Positions 43,150-52,262 of a DNA stretch of 64,000 nt are shown here, one piece after another. The stretch is from Shewanella ulleungensis (GTDB taxonomy: Bacteria; Pseudomonadota; Gammaproteobacteria; Enterobacterales; Shewanellaceae), in the NCBI RefSeq assembly GCF_014648315.1, contig NZ_BMQW01000010.1, positions 1-64,000 of the forward strand. The letters run 5' to 3'. The first letter of the stretch is position 1. Every line of letters begins with the position of its first letter. The translations under genes and the position numbers were made by a program. Below the pieces are notes generated by a model. It was given only the letters and a program-made list of their open reading frames with translations, made no database searches and was not told where the DNA came from.

Positions 43150-46100
43150 CTAGTCTGCTTCTACTGTTTTAGCGCGTTTTGCTAAGGCGTAGTAAAACAG
43201 TGGTGTGAGCAGTAGACCAAATATGGTCACTCCAATCATACCGGCAAACACGGCCACACCAATCGCTTGACGCATTTCTGCACCAGGTCCACTTGAGAAC
43301 ACCATAGGCACTACACCCATAATGAAGGCGATAGATGTCATTAGAATTGGGCGTAAACGTAAGCGGCCCGCTTCGAGAATGGCATCAAATGGTGATAATC
43401 CCTTGTCTTGCAGTTCTTTAGCAAATTCAACAATCAAGATAGCATTTTTGGTCGCCAGTCCCACCAGAACAATTAGTCCAATTTGGGTAAAGATGTTGTT
43501 ATCGCCACCGTAAATTAATACGCCACTGATTGCCGACAGAATCGTCATCGGAATAATCAAGATAATTGCCAGCGGTAAGCTTAAGCTTTCATACTGTGCG
43601 GCTAATACCATAAACACTAATAAAATGATTAATGGGAAGATATACACGCCTGCATTACCGGCCAATATTTGTTGGTAAGTAATTTCAGTCCACTCGTAAG
43701 TCATGCCGTTTGGTAGTGTTTCAGCCAAGATTTTTTCAATCGCAGCCTGTGCTTCACCACTACTAAACCCAGGTGCTGCACCGCCGTTAAGCTCTGCGGT
43801 AGTAAAACCGTTATAGTGCATAACGCGATCTGGACCCGCGACATTGGTAACGTTAATAAACGAGCCAATCGGTACCATTTCACCCTGGTTATTACGTACC
43901 TTGAGCTGAGAAATCTGCTCTGGTGTTTGTCTAAACTGTTCGTCAGCTTGGACATTCACCTGATATGTACGACCAAATTGATTAAAGTCGTTAGCATAAA
44001 CTGAACCCATGTAGCCTTGTAGCGTGGCAAACAATTCGTCTAGCGATACCGCTTGCTGCTTGGCTTTAGTACGGTCTACTTCAACTTCAAGTTGTGGCAC
44101 GCTTACCTGATAACTTGAGAACACACCGGCTAACTCAGGTGTAGCCCATGCTTTTTGCATCACTTGCATGGTGACTTTATACAATTCTTCGTAACCGTAA
44201 TCACCACGATCTTGAATTTGTAATCTAAAGCCGCCTATTGTCCCTAAGCCTTGTACTGGTGGCGGTGGAAAAATGGCAATAAATGCACCATCAATCGCGG
44301 CAAACTTTTGGTTTAATGCAGCGGCAATAGCACCTGCTGATAACGATGGATCTTTACGATCTGCAAAGTCATCGAGTGGTGTAAACAAAATTGCGCTATT
44401 GGTACTGTTAGTAAAACCGTTAATGCTTAAGCCTGGGAACGCCACAGCATGTGCAACACCGGGTTGATCTAACGCAATTGATGACATTTGTTTAACGATA
44501 GCTTCGGTGCGATCAAGTGATGCTGCATCAGGTAGCTGTGCAAAGGCAATCAAGTATTGCTTGTCTTGGCCTGGTACATACCCGGTTGGTGTGCTGGCAA
44601 ATTGTAAGCCTGTTACGCCGACTAGGCCGATATACAGCACGCCCACAACAACACCAAAGCGAATCACTTTTTTCACTATCCAGCCGTAACCGTCTGATAA
44701 TTTTGCAAAGAAGCGGTTAAACGGTGCAAATAACCAACCTCCGAGTAGTTTGTCCATTCCACGAGTGAGAAAATCTTTTTTATCGTGGTGACTCTTAAGT
44801 AGCAATGCTGCCAATGCTGGGCTTAGTGTTAGTGAGTTAATGGCTGAAATAAAGGTTGAGATAGTAATGGTTAAGGCAAACTGTTTATAGAACTGACCGG
44901 TTAAACCTGACATAAACGCTGTTGGAATAAATACTGCCGCCAATACTAATGTGGTGGCGATAATTGGTCCGGTTACTTCTTTCATGGCTTTTTGCGTTGC
45001 TGCCAAGGGAGCTAAACCTTCTTCGATATTACGTTCAACGTTTTCCACTACAACAATGGCGTCGTCGACAACAATACCAATGGCCAATACTAAACCAAAT
45101 AGTGATAACGCATTAAGCGAGAAGCCCATTAAGTGCATAAAGGCAAACGTGCCAACTAGCGAAACAGGTACTGCCACTAATGGAATAATAGATGCTCGCC
45201 ACGTTTGTAAAAACAGCACAACAACCAACACCACCAGTAAAATTGCTTCTAGTAGGGTTTTAACAACAGCTTCAATTGAACCACGTACGAATACCGTAGG
45301 GTCATAAACGATGTCGTAAGTTAATCCTTCAGGGAAGGTTGCCGATAGCTCTTTCATTTTGGCGCGAACGTCATCAGAAATCTGAATCGCGTTTGAGCCA
45401 GAAGCTTGGAATACAGGTAATGCCGCAGCATCTTTGTTGTCTAGCATTGAACGCAATGCGTAAGTTGATGCGCCTAATTCAACACGGGCAACATCTTTTA
45501 ATCGAGTGATTTGAGCTTGGTCGCCTACTTTAACAATAATGTCTTCAAATTCTTCTACGTTGGCTAAACGGCCTTTTACGTTAATCAGTAGTTGAAAATC
45601 ACTTTCGCCACTGGGTTGAGCTCCTAAGCTACCCGCGGCTGCTTGTTGGTTTTGTTCACGAATAGCTGCAACGACATCATTTGGCGACAAACTAATAGCA
45701 GCCATTTTATTCGGGTCTAACCATACACGCATGCTGTAGTCGCCAGCGCCAAATACACGCACGGCACCTACACCGGTAATACGGGCGAGTTCGTCTTTAA
45801 CTTTTAATACCGCATAGTTAGACAGGTACAACATGTCATAACGGTCATCCGGTGAAGTTAAATGCACCACCATGGTTAAGTCTGGTGATGATTTTTCGGT
45901 CACAATCCCTAAACGTTGTACTTCTTCAGGCAAGCGCGGCTTAGCGCGTTCTACACGGCTTTGCACTTGGGTTTGCGCTAAATCAACATCTGTACCAATC
46001 GCAAACGTGACGGTTAATGTCATGCGGCCATCTGACGTTGCTTGAGATGACATGTAAAGCATGTTCTCGACGCCGTTAATTTCTTGCTCTAACGGTGATG

Positions 46101-46287
46101 CGACTGTCTGGGCGATCACTTTTGGGTTTGCGCCAGGGTAGTTAGCGGTTACCACGACCGTTGGCGGAACCACTTCTGGGTATTCGGTGATCGGTAATTG
46201 CCAAACCGCTATCGCGCCAGAGATAAAAAACAATAGCGATAAAACAGCGGCAAAAATCGGTCTTTTAATAAAGAATTGCGACAACAT
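43150..46287 (-). CDS. RND multidrug efflux permease (HAE1 family)
   Basis: 1045 residues, the usual AcrB/MexF length, with 12 membrane helices and two large periplasmic loops. MLSQFFIKRPIFAAVLSL is the family start. GIVVDDAIVVVENVER in helix 4 carries the proton-relay Asp pair. The C-terminal half repeats the fold and contains AGRLRLRPILMTS and MVFSSGPGAEMRQA. It exports drugs from the periplasm and membrane, driven by protons, in a complex with the adaptor encoded 11 bases upstream and an outer-membrane channel. No TolC-like gene is adjacent. Wording is closest to MexF/AcrB types. Confidence 0.94.
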   Translation of the reverse strand: MLSQFFIKRPIFAAVLSLLFFISGAIAVWQLPITEYPEVVPPTVVVTANYPGANPKVIAQTVASPLEQEINGVENMLYMSSQATSDGRMTLTVTFAIGTDVDLAQTQVQSRVERAKPRLPEEVQRLGIVTEKSSPDLTMVVHLTSPDDRYDMLYLSNYAVLKVKDELARITGVGAVRVFGAGDYSMRVWLDPNKMAAISLSPNDVVAAIREQNQQAAAGSLGAQPSGESDFQLLINVKGRLANVEEFEDIIVKVGDQAQITRLKDVARVELGASTYALRSMLDNKDAAALPVFQASGSNAIQISDDVRAKMKELSATFPEGLTYDIVYDPTVFVRGSIEAVVKTLLEAILLVVLVVVLFLQTWRASIIPLVAVPVSLVGTFAFMHLMGFSLNALSLFGLVLAIGIVVDDAIVVVENVERNIEEGLAPLAATQKAMKEVTGPIIATTLVLAAVFIPTAFMSGLTGQFYKQFALTITISTFISAINSLTLSPALAALLLKSHHDKKDFLTRGMDKLLGGWLFAPFNRFFAKLSDGYGWIVKKVIRFGVVVGVLYIGLVGVTGLQFASTPTGYVPGQDKQYLIAFAQLPDAASLDRTEAIVKQMSSIALDQPGVAHAVAFPGLSINGFTNSTNSAILFTPLDDFADRKDPSLSAGAIAAALNQKFAAIDGAFIAIFPPPPVQGLGTIGGFRLQIQDRGDYGYEELYKVTMQVMQKAWATPELAGVFSSYQVSVPQLEVEVDRTKAKQQAVSLDELFATLQGYMGSVYANDFNQFGRTYQVNVQADEQFRQTPEQISQLKVRNNQGEMVPIGSFINVTNVAGPDRVMHYNGFTTAELNGGAAPGFSSGEAQAAIEKILAETLPNGMTYEWTEITYQQILAGNAGVYIFPLIILLVFMVLAAQYESLSLPLAIILIIPMTILSAISGVLIYGGDNNIFTQIGLIVLVGLATKNAILIVEFAKELQDKGLSPFDAILEAGRLRLRPILMTSIAFIMGVVPMVFSSGPGAEMRQAIGVAVFAGMIGVTIFGLLLTPLFYYALAKRAKTVEAD

Positions 46288-46298
46288 GAAAGTATTCC

Positions 46299-47534
46299 TT
46301 AGCCTTGATTTGCTTCATCAGCAATTTGTGCTGTAAGCGGCTCGATATCAAATAATAACTGCGCCTGGTGTAGTGCTTCTATTTGGCTGCTTTCGGCCAT
46401 TTCGGTTAACTTGGGGGTGATAGTGGCGCTAGGACGAACTTTTTGTAAGCTGTTAACTACAATTGTCTCATCGGGTTGCAAGCCGTTGGTCACAATACGT
46501 AAACCGTGGATCTTTTCACCTAAAGTAATGCTTCGGTATTCAAGGGTGTTTTCATCGTTAACCACTAAGACGTACTTGTTACTTAAGTCTGTAAAGATGG
46601 CTTTGTCGTCGATTAATATACCTTGATATGATGCACTACCTGCGATGTTTATACGGGCAAATAAGCCAGGCATTAACATATTGTCAGTGTTCGCAAACGT
46701 AGCACGAACACGGATTGTGCCGGTTTGTTGATTAACTGAGTTGTCAACAAAATCGATAACACCTTGATAAGTAAATTCGGTTTCATTGGCCAATGCCATT
46801 AATACCGTATTGTTACCAGAACGTGGATCTTGACGTTTGTTTTCACCAGATAGCGATGCATATTTTAGGTAAGTTTGCTCGTCGATATCAAAGTACGCAT
46901 ACATGTTTTCGATGGATACTAGACTAGTCAGCTGAGTTTGACCCGCTGTGACAAAATTGCCTGCGGTCTCGTTGGCATAAGATACGCGACCAGTAATTGG
47001 CGCGGTAACTTGCGTGTATTCAAGGTTTAGCTTTGCGCTGGTTAACGCTGCTTTCACCGAAGCTACTGCCGCAGCGGTTTGGTGCATGTTGCTTCGACGA
47101 GTATCGATTAACTCTTCAGAAACCGCTTGTTGACTAAATAATTTGTTTGCACGCTCAAAGTCATTTTGCGCTAATTGATTAGCTGATTGTGCGCTGGTTA
47201 ACTCAGCTTGAAGTCGTTCTACTTCAGCTTTAAACACGTTTGAGTCAATGGTAAATAACACGTCGCCTTTGCTTACCAACGCACCTTCTTTAAAGTTTAC
47301 TGATTCGATATAACCTGACACGCGTGGCACCAGTGTGACTTTTTCTGGTGCTTGTAAACGTCCAGTAAACTGATCCCACTCGGTAATGCGCTCATGAATG
47401 ACATTAGCAACACTGACTTCAGGAGCTGCAGGTGCACCAGCTTGTTGCTGTGCAGGAGCCTGCCCACAAGCCACAAGTAGCAATGCCGTTAGGCTAACTA
47501 ACAAAGAAGATTGAATTGATTTAAATATAGTCAT
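46299..47534 (-). CDS. RND efflux periplasmic adaptor lipoprotein
   Basis: 411 residues. The signal ends in LLVACGQ, so Cys is lipidated. Lipoyl halves (VSGYIESVNFKEGALVSKGD and TAPITGRVSYANETAGNFV) flank a coiled-coil hairpin, followed by beta-barrel and membrane-proximal domains. The adaptor bridges the RND pump and an outer-membrane channel. AGAGGAAA precedes the ATG. It is the first gene of the pump operon, behind three TetR operators. Confidence 0.93.
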   Translation of the reverse strand: MTIFKSIQSSLLVSLTALLLVACGQAPAQQQAGAPAAPEVSVANVIHERITEWDQFTGRLQAPEKVTLVPRVSGYIESVNFKEGALVSKGDVLFTIDSNVFKAEVERLQAELTSAQSANQLAQNDFERANKLFSQQAVSEELIDTRRSNMHQTAAAVASVKAALTSAKLNLEYTQVTAPITGRVSYANETAGNFVTAGQTQLTSLVSIENMYAYFDIDEQTYLKYASLSGENKRQDPRSGNNTVLMALANETEFTYQGVIDFVDNSVNQQTGTIRVRATFANTDNMLMPGLFARINIAGSASYQGILIDDKAIFTDLSNKYVLVVNDENTLEYRSITLGEKIHGLRIVTNGLQPDETIVVNSLQKVRPSATITPKLTEMAESSQIEALHQAQLLFDIEPLTAQIADEANQG

Positions 47535-47616
47535 GTTGCTTTCCTCTAATCAATAGCTTTTACGTTGTTTAACGGGCTACTGTTTGCGTTACTTTTTGTC
47601 TGTGGCTACAGTTTTA

Positions 47617-47701
47617 TACCGAAAGGTATGAAATTGTTCTGTACCGAACGGTAATATATAGATTAAAATAACCCTGTCAATGTATTTTGTACCGTTGGGT
47701 A
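47617..47701. promoter_or_regulatory. Three TetR-type operators in the efflux control region
   Basis: TACCGAAAGGTA (47617-47628), TACCGAACGGTA (47642-47653) and TACCGTTGGGTA (47690-47701) share the palindrome TACC-N4-GGTA. They lie between the adaptor gene (start 47534) and the divergent TetR gene (start 47935). I see no other feature in this ~400-base region. The regulator encoded alongside is the likely ligand. Confidence 0.8.
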
Positions 47702-47934
47702 TCAAATTATTTTGACCAGATGTTCATTTATTGTGAAGATGAAATAAGCGCATACGATAAAGTGTTTTTTGTGGCACACATCAAAGGGTAATTAATCCTC
47801 ATTTTGTGATAAACCTGCACACAATTAACACTATTTGTGGTTTAATAATGCGCTAAGATATGCCCATCCTTGATTGAGTGTTTTAATTTAACACCATGAT
47901 AATAAAGGGTTCGTTAATATATGAGGTACGACTT

Positions 47935-48555
47935 ATGACAATAACAAAAGCAGCTTGTGTTGGTCGCCCGCGTGGGTTCGATATCGACATTGCATTGGAG
48001 CAAGCGCTTAATGTGTTTTGGCGTAATGGTTATGAAGGGACTTCTTTAAACGAATTAACAGAAGCTATGGGTATTAAAAAACCTAGTTTATATGCGGCAT
48101 TTGGCAACAAAGAACAGCTGTTTTTTAAAGCTATTGACCTATATGAAAATCGACCAGACTCACTGTTTAATATTGCTTTTCAGCACGAGCATATTGCCGA
48201 TGTTATCCGCGGATTATTACTCGGTGCCGCCGCCCAGTTTACAGATTGCAGCCATCCACAAGGTTGTGCATTAATAAACAGTACTCTGTCGTGTAGTGAA
48301 GCGAGTGACTCTATTAAAAAAACCGTGTTAGAGCGTAAATTAAAACATAAGCAGCAGCTTGCGGATCGATTTGAGCAAGCTAAGTGCAAAGGCGAATTAC
48401 AAGACGACTGTGAACCGGTCGTATTGGCTAGCCTAATGACCACTTTGTTTCAGGGATTGTCGATGCAGGCGTCTGAAGGGGCAAGCGTTGAGGAGCTACA
48501 ACAAGTTGCGGCAATGGCTGCAGAAGGTATTTTAACGGTTTGTGTTAAGCGTTAA
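47935..48555 (+). CDS. TetR-family repressor of the RND pump
   Basis: 206 residues from ATG 47935, with GAGG ahead; an ATG 13 codons upstream lacks this. The helix-turn-helix reads GRPRGFDIDIALEQALNVFWRNGYEGTSLNELTEAMGIKKPSLYAAFGNKEQLF when followed along residues 9-62. The C-terminal part has HPQGCALINSTLSCSE with two Cys. It is divergent from the pump genes and separated by three operators, so local repression of the pump and of itself is likely. Confidence 0.88.
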   Translation: MTITKAACVGRPRGFDIDIALEQALNVFWRNGYEGTSLNELTEAMGIKKPSLYAAFGNKEQLFFKAIDLYENRPDSLFNIAFQHEHIADVIRGLLLGAAAQFTDCSHPQGCALINSTLSCSEASDSIKKTVLERKLKHKQQLADRFEQAKCKGELQDDCEPVVLASLMTTLFQGLSMQASEGASVEELQQVAAMAAEGILTVCVKR

Positions 48556-48595
48556 ACTCTTTTAAATGCCAGTAAAGATTTAAGCGTAAATATTA

Positions 48596-48625
48596 GAGTA
48601 GTATTACTAATTCGTAATACTACTC
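48596..48625. terminator. Perfect 12-bp hairpin between TetR and prepilin genes
   Basis: GAGTAGTATTAC and GTAATACTACTC pair perfectly around TAATTC. There is no T run, but the position between convergent genes suggests a terminator. Confidence 0.55.
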
Positions 48626-48687
48626 AAGTCATTTCAGGCAATATCAAATTTGTCAGCTTTTTTTGTAGTTCAATAGGGCTGGAAATA

Positions 48688-49182
48688 TTAACAGCCGCTG
48701 GTGGTCAGGCTGTAAAAGACAGGCTCCGCCTGAGATGAGTCAACATTATAAAGCAAATTGCAGCTGTCAAAGGTGGCAAATCCTTTCGGTACAATGTACA
48801 TAGATTTTCCGCCAGGTACGTTGAATAATCCCCAATCTGCGGTAATCGCGTCATTTGCACCTGTCATTACCTCAAATGAACTATCAAGTGCTAATGCAAC
48901 ATTCGCCCCAAGAGGTGTTAAATATCCCAGTGTTGTACTAACAGCACTATTATCTAATGTTACTGAACCAGGCTCGAGCTTTTCCTGTCCAGTCAATACT
49001 GCTTTTGAATACACTAAAGTGTTAGCTGATTTTAATGCACCTTGTAAACCATTTAAATTGGCTATTAGCGCATCACTTTTTAAGTTAATAAACTTAGGCG
49101 CAGCAACTACCGCCAAAATCCCTAAAATAATAATCACTACCACTAATTCTATGAGGGTAAAGCCGCGTTGTTGTTTTTGCAT
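48688..49182 (-). CDS. Type IV prepilin-like protein (MSHA pilin type)
   Basis: 164 residues from the ATG at 49182. A short basic leader MQKQQRG is followed by the prepilin peptidase site G/F and the helix FTLIELVVVIIILGILA. The C-terminal domain has a final Cys pair (SCNLL... and TSGC) that would form the D-loop disulfide, as in MshA-type pilins. It stands alone, without pilus assembly genes. A role as a pilin, minor pilin or competence-type pseudopilin cannot be told apart here. Confidence 0.85.
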   Translation of the reverse strand: MQKQQRGFTLIELVVVIIILGILAVVAAPKFINLKSDALIANLNGLQGALKSANTLVYSKAVLTGQEKLEPGSVTLDNSAVSTTLGYLTPLGANVALALDSSFEVMTGANDAITADWGLFNVPGGKSMYIVPKGFATFDSCNLLYNVDSSQAEPVFYSLTTSGC

Positions 49183-49379
49183 AGTAAAATCCAATGTTTG
49201 ACCGTCAATGTCAGTATAAAGAACGGCTCAGCTGATGTCATTTTTTGAGGCGGTTTGCATTTATGGTTCTGTAATTTTGTGATGCAGATGTTTTTTGGTA
49301 GATTAGCTGCCTATAACTAAATTCTTGATTTAACCTCAACGTAAACCGAGGTTAAGACCTACATTAGGGAAAGATCACC

Positions 49380-49913
49380 ATGAGCAAAGCTAAAATCGGC
49401 ATCGTGACCGTAAGTGACCGTGCCAGTGCAGGTATCTATGAAGACTTGTCTGGTAAAGCCATTATTGATGTATTAAGTGAGTATTTAACATCAGAGTGGG
49501 AACCTGTTTATAAGGTGATCCCAGACGAGCAAGATGTGATTGAAGCTACTTTAATTGACCTTGCTGACAACCAAGATTGCTGCTTAATTGTCACCACTGG
49601 TGGTACTGGCCCTGCAAAACGCGATGTCACCCCAGAAGCAACTGAAGCGGTGTGCGACCGAATGATGCCTGGCTTTGGTGAACTGATGCGCGCAGAGTCA
49701 TTAAAGTTTGTGCCAACGGCTATTTTGTCGCGTCAAACAGCAGGGCTGCGTGCCGATTCGTTAATTGTGAATTTACCGGGTAAACCTAAATCTATCCGTG
49801 AATGTTTAGACGCGGTATTCCCTGCCATTCCGTATTGCATCGACCTAATGGATGGCCCATTTTTAGAGTGTGATGAAGCGGTAATTAAGCCGTTTAGACC
49901 GAAAGCGAAGTAA
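49380..49913 (+). CDS. mogA: Molybdopterin adenylyltransferase
   Basis: 177 residues. MogA activates molybdopterin by adenylylation, before molybdenum insertion. The motifs IGIVTVSDRASAGIYEDLSG near the start, LIVTTGGTGPAKRDVTPEAT in the middle, and LPGKPKSIRECLDAVFPAIPYC at the end are the family signature. A single gene with its own terminator, without other mo-cofactor genes near. Confidence 0.95.
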   Translation: MSKAKIGIVTVSDRASAGIYEDLSGKAIIDVLSEYLTSEWEPVYKVIPDEQDVIEATLIDLADNQDCCLIVTTGGTGPAKRDVTPEATEAVCDRMMPGFGELMRAESLKFVPTAILSRQTAGLRADSLIVNLPGKPKSIRECLDAVFPAIPYCIDLMDGPFLECDEAVIKPFRPKAK

Positions 49914-49980
49914 GTGTTAACTGATATTGCATAAATACAGTTCAATGAAAAGGTTGTTAATAACCAATGCTTTATATCAA

Positions 49981-50009
49981 AAAATGCCGTCAAATATGAC
50001 GGCATTTTT
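49981..50009. terminator. Bidirectional terminator after mogA
   Basis: AAAATGCCGTCA and TGACGGCATTTTT form a strong stem around AATA. It lies between mogA and the convergent small membrane protein gene. Confidence 0.9.
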
Positions 50010-50062
50010 GTTTCTAGAGATGCTTATTTGCAAGGACTGGTGTGAGCCACTGACTTACAAGA

Positions 50063-50287
50063 TTACAAATTTTTAAATTGCTGCTTTAAATCAAAGTCAC
50101 TTTCGGTCACTAGCTTTTCAAGCACTTGAATACGTTCTATCAATGCTTGGTTTTGCGCTTTAATATCTGCTAATCCATCGGCTTCAGCTTTTTGTTTATG
50201 CCTTAAATATTGTTTAAACATTTCTGATGCCGTGGTGCCCACAACGATGATAAATACCAGTGCGATAATCGCCATATCTTCGTTCAT
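50063..50287 (-). CDS. Small membrane protein with coiled coil, PspB-like
   Basis: 74 residues from the ATG at 50287, 5-6 bases after AAGGAG; a GTG two codons upstream is less likely. One N-terminal helix (IIALVFIIVVGTTA) is followed by a charged helix with coiled-coil pattern (KAQNQALIERIQVLEKLVTES). The layout and the ERIQVLEKLV segment recall PspB of the phage-shock system, but no pspA or pspC is near. Function is unknown. Confidence 0.7.
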   Translation of the reverse strand: MNEDMAIIALVFIIVVGTTASEMFKQYLRHKQKAEADGLADIKAQNQALIERIQVLEKLVTESDFDLKQQFKNL

Positions 50288-50392
50288 AATCACTCCTTAA
50301 TTATTCAACCTTGTATATATCCAGCCTTAACGGATTGCCGCGAAGGCTGGGTTGCGTTTGCATATTTTTATCAGTCACTCGTTGTAAAAAGC

Positions 50393-51526
50393 TTATAAAC
50401 CAAATACCACTTTTTCACTTTTAAGCGACTTCTCTAATCCTGCGGCCAGTGCAACAGCGATGATTAAGGTGGCTACAGATGACACAATTAACTGCATCAT
50501 TGGGATCTCGCGGCCTTTAATAAAGTCCATTAATGCTTGCTGCTGACCCGATACCGGTAACCATTGCAGTACATCAGGGGCAATGTTGTAGCTGGCTGCC
50601 ATTGACAGTGCCAGCGGCACAAAGAGCACCATGGTTAAGTATGATTGCGCTTCCTTAAAGGTTTTAGCCATAAACGACACATACAATTGCAAGGTAGCTG
50701 CCATGAGTGCGACGGGAATACCGACCAGGAACATAAGCCCCATAAAATCTTGGCTGATGTTGACGGTAAAGCCGATTTCTTGCCAAGGCACAAAGGGATA
50801 AGCCACCTTAGACACTAGCAAAATTAAGATTAATCCTAATAATGCAAAACAGGTCACGGCGATAATCTTACCTAGTACCAACTGACGAGTACTCATTGGG
50901 TGACTGAGTAACAAAGCCAGAGAGTTACGTTCACGTTCGCCAGCACTGGTGTCGATAGCGAGGTTCATGCCAGAAATAAACACTGAATACATCATGGTGA
51001 AAATAGCGAGACCTAAAATCATTCCGCCTTTTGAATCTGCCGTGGCCTTGTCTTCAACATTGATTTTGATTGGCTGAGTAATGCGCGGATTAATCCCGCG
51101 TGCGATTAAGCGAATACTGCCCATTTCTGCACTGTAAGCCTGTATTTGACGCTCAAGACGGCGGATAGATTTTTGCAGCTTTTCATCTGAATTATCAGCA
51201 ACCAATAACACCTCGGCCTGTTTGGCTTTTGCCATATTAGCGGCGTAATCGTCACTGATGGTTAAGGTGATTTTCTTTGCCTCGTCATCGTCGCCATGAT
51301 TAATGCCGTTATTGCTTAAGTAACGCACTAAATCAGGGGCATGATTAGCATTATTAATCTTGATATTAAGATCTTCTGGGCTAGAGAGTTGACCAATTAA
51401 CACCATAAATAAGCCACACATAATTAGTGGAGTACCCATGGCATAATATAGTCCAGCCATCACTGAGCGTTTGTCTCGTGCGGCATCGATAAGCTCTTTG
51501 CGCACCATTGCGAGTATCATTTTCAT
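50393..51526 (-). CDS. ABC transporter permease, NatB-like
   Basis: 377 residues. One N-terminal membrane helix, a periplasmic domain (about 45-165) and then five or so helices from about 175. It matches the NatB/ABC-2 permease type with RDKRSVMAGLYYAMGTPL near the start and SAGERERNSLALLLSHP in the coupling region. Its ATG overlaps the stop of the ATPase gene by one base. Named NatB proteins export sodium; here the substrate is not shown by sequence. Confidence 0.88.
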   Translation of the reverse strand: MKMILAMVRKELIDAARDKRSVMAGLYYAMGTPLIMCGLFMVLIGQLSSPEDLNIKINNANHAPDLVRYLSNNGINHGDDDEAKKITLTISDDYAANMAKAKQAEVLLVADNSDEKLQKSIRRLERQIQAYSAEMGSIRLIARGINPRITQPIKINVEDKATADSKGGMILGLAIFTMMYSVFISGMNLAIDTSAGERERNSLALLLSHPMSTRQLVLGKIIAVTCFALLGLILILLVSKVAYPFVPWQEIGFTVNISQDFMGLMFLVGIPVALMAATLQLYVSFMAKTFKEAQSYLTMVLFVPLALSMAASYNIAPDVLQWLPVSGQQQALMDFIKGREIPMMQLIVSSVATLIIAVALAAGLEKSLKSEKVVFGL

Positions 51527-52260
51527 TATGCTGCAATCCCTTCGTCAGTACCGATAAGTTCGATAAATGCATCTTCTAGTGAGTCTTTGCCGGTTTGCTG
51601 ACATAGTTCGTCAGGGCTACCTATTGCAACCACCTTGCCGTTTGCCATGACAATGACACGGTCACATAACGCGGCGACTTCTTGCATTACATGGCTTGAA
51701 AACAACACACAGTGACCTTTGGCTTTAAGTTGCAATAAAATGTCGCGTAGTAAGCGGGTGCTCATAACATCAAGCCCGCGGGTGGGCTCATCTAAAATGA
51801 TGTTACTTGGTTGATGTACTATGGCTTGCGCCAGTGCGGTTTTCATCCGCTGACCTTGCGAGAACCCTTTGCAGCGACGGTCGCTAATATCTTCGAGTTT
51901 TAATTGGGCAATCACATTAGCAGTGGCTTCTTTGGCTTGCTTGCGTGACATACCACTTAGCTCAGCAAAGAAACTAATGTATTCACGCGGAGTAAGGCGC
52001 TCATATAATCCAAATGGGTCAGGGAATAAGCCTAATTGCTTTTTAGCGCCTATTGGATCAACCGCAACATCAATATCGTCTACTGTGGCAGTGCCAGAGT
52101 CTGGTTTGAGTAGGCCGAACAAGGTGCGTAAACAGGTGGTTTTACCGGCACCATTTGGCCCAAGTAAACCGGTGATTTGACCATTTTCAGCGCTAAAGCT
52201 TAAATCGTCTAACGCCTGCACATCGCCAATTTTTTTGGTTAAGTTTGCAACAGTAATCAT
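51526..52260 (-). CDS. ABC transporter ATPase, NatA-like
   Basis: 244 residues. Walker A LLGPNGAGKTT, signature FSQGQRMK, Walker B IILDEPTRGLD and the switch His in FSSHVMQEV are all present. It powers the permease encoded downstream (one-base overlap). It begins 2 bases after the stop of the exported S33 hydrolase gene, so hydrolase, ATPase and permease form one operon. Confidence 0.92.
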   Translation of the reverse strand: MITVANLTKKIGDVQALDDLSFSAENGQITGLLGPNGAGKTTCLRTLFGLLKPDSGTATVDDIDVAVDPIGAKKQLGLFPDPFGLYERLTPREYISFFAELSGMSRKQAKEATANVIAQLKLEDISDRRCKGFSQGQRMKTALAQAIVHQPSNIILDEPTRGLDVMSTRLLRDILLQLKAKGHCVLFSSHVMQEVAALCDRVIVMANGKVVAIGSPDELCQQTGKDSLEDAFIELIGTDEGIAA

Positions 52261-52262
52261 GA

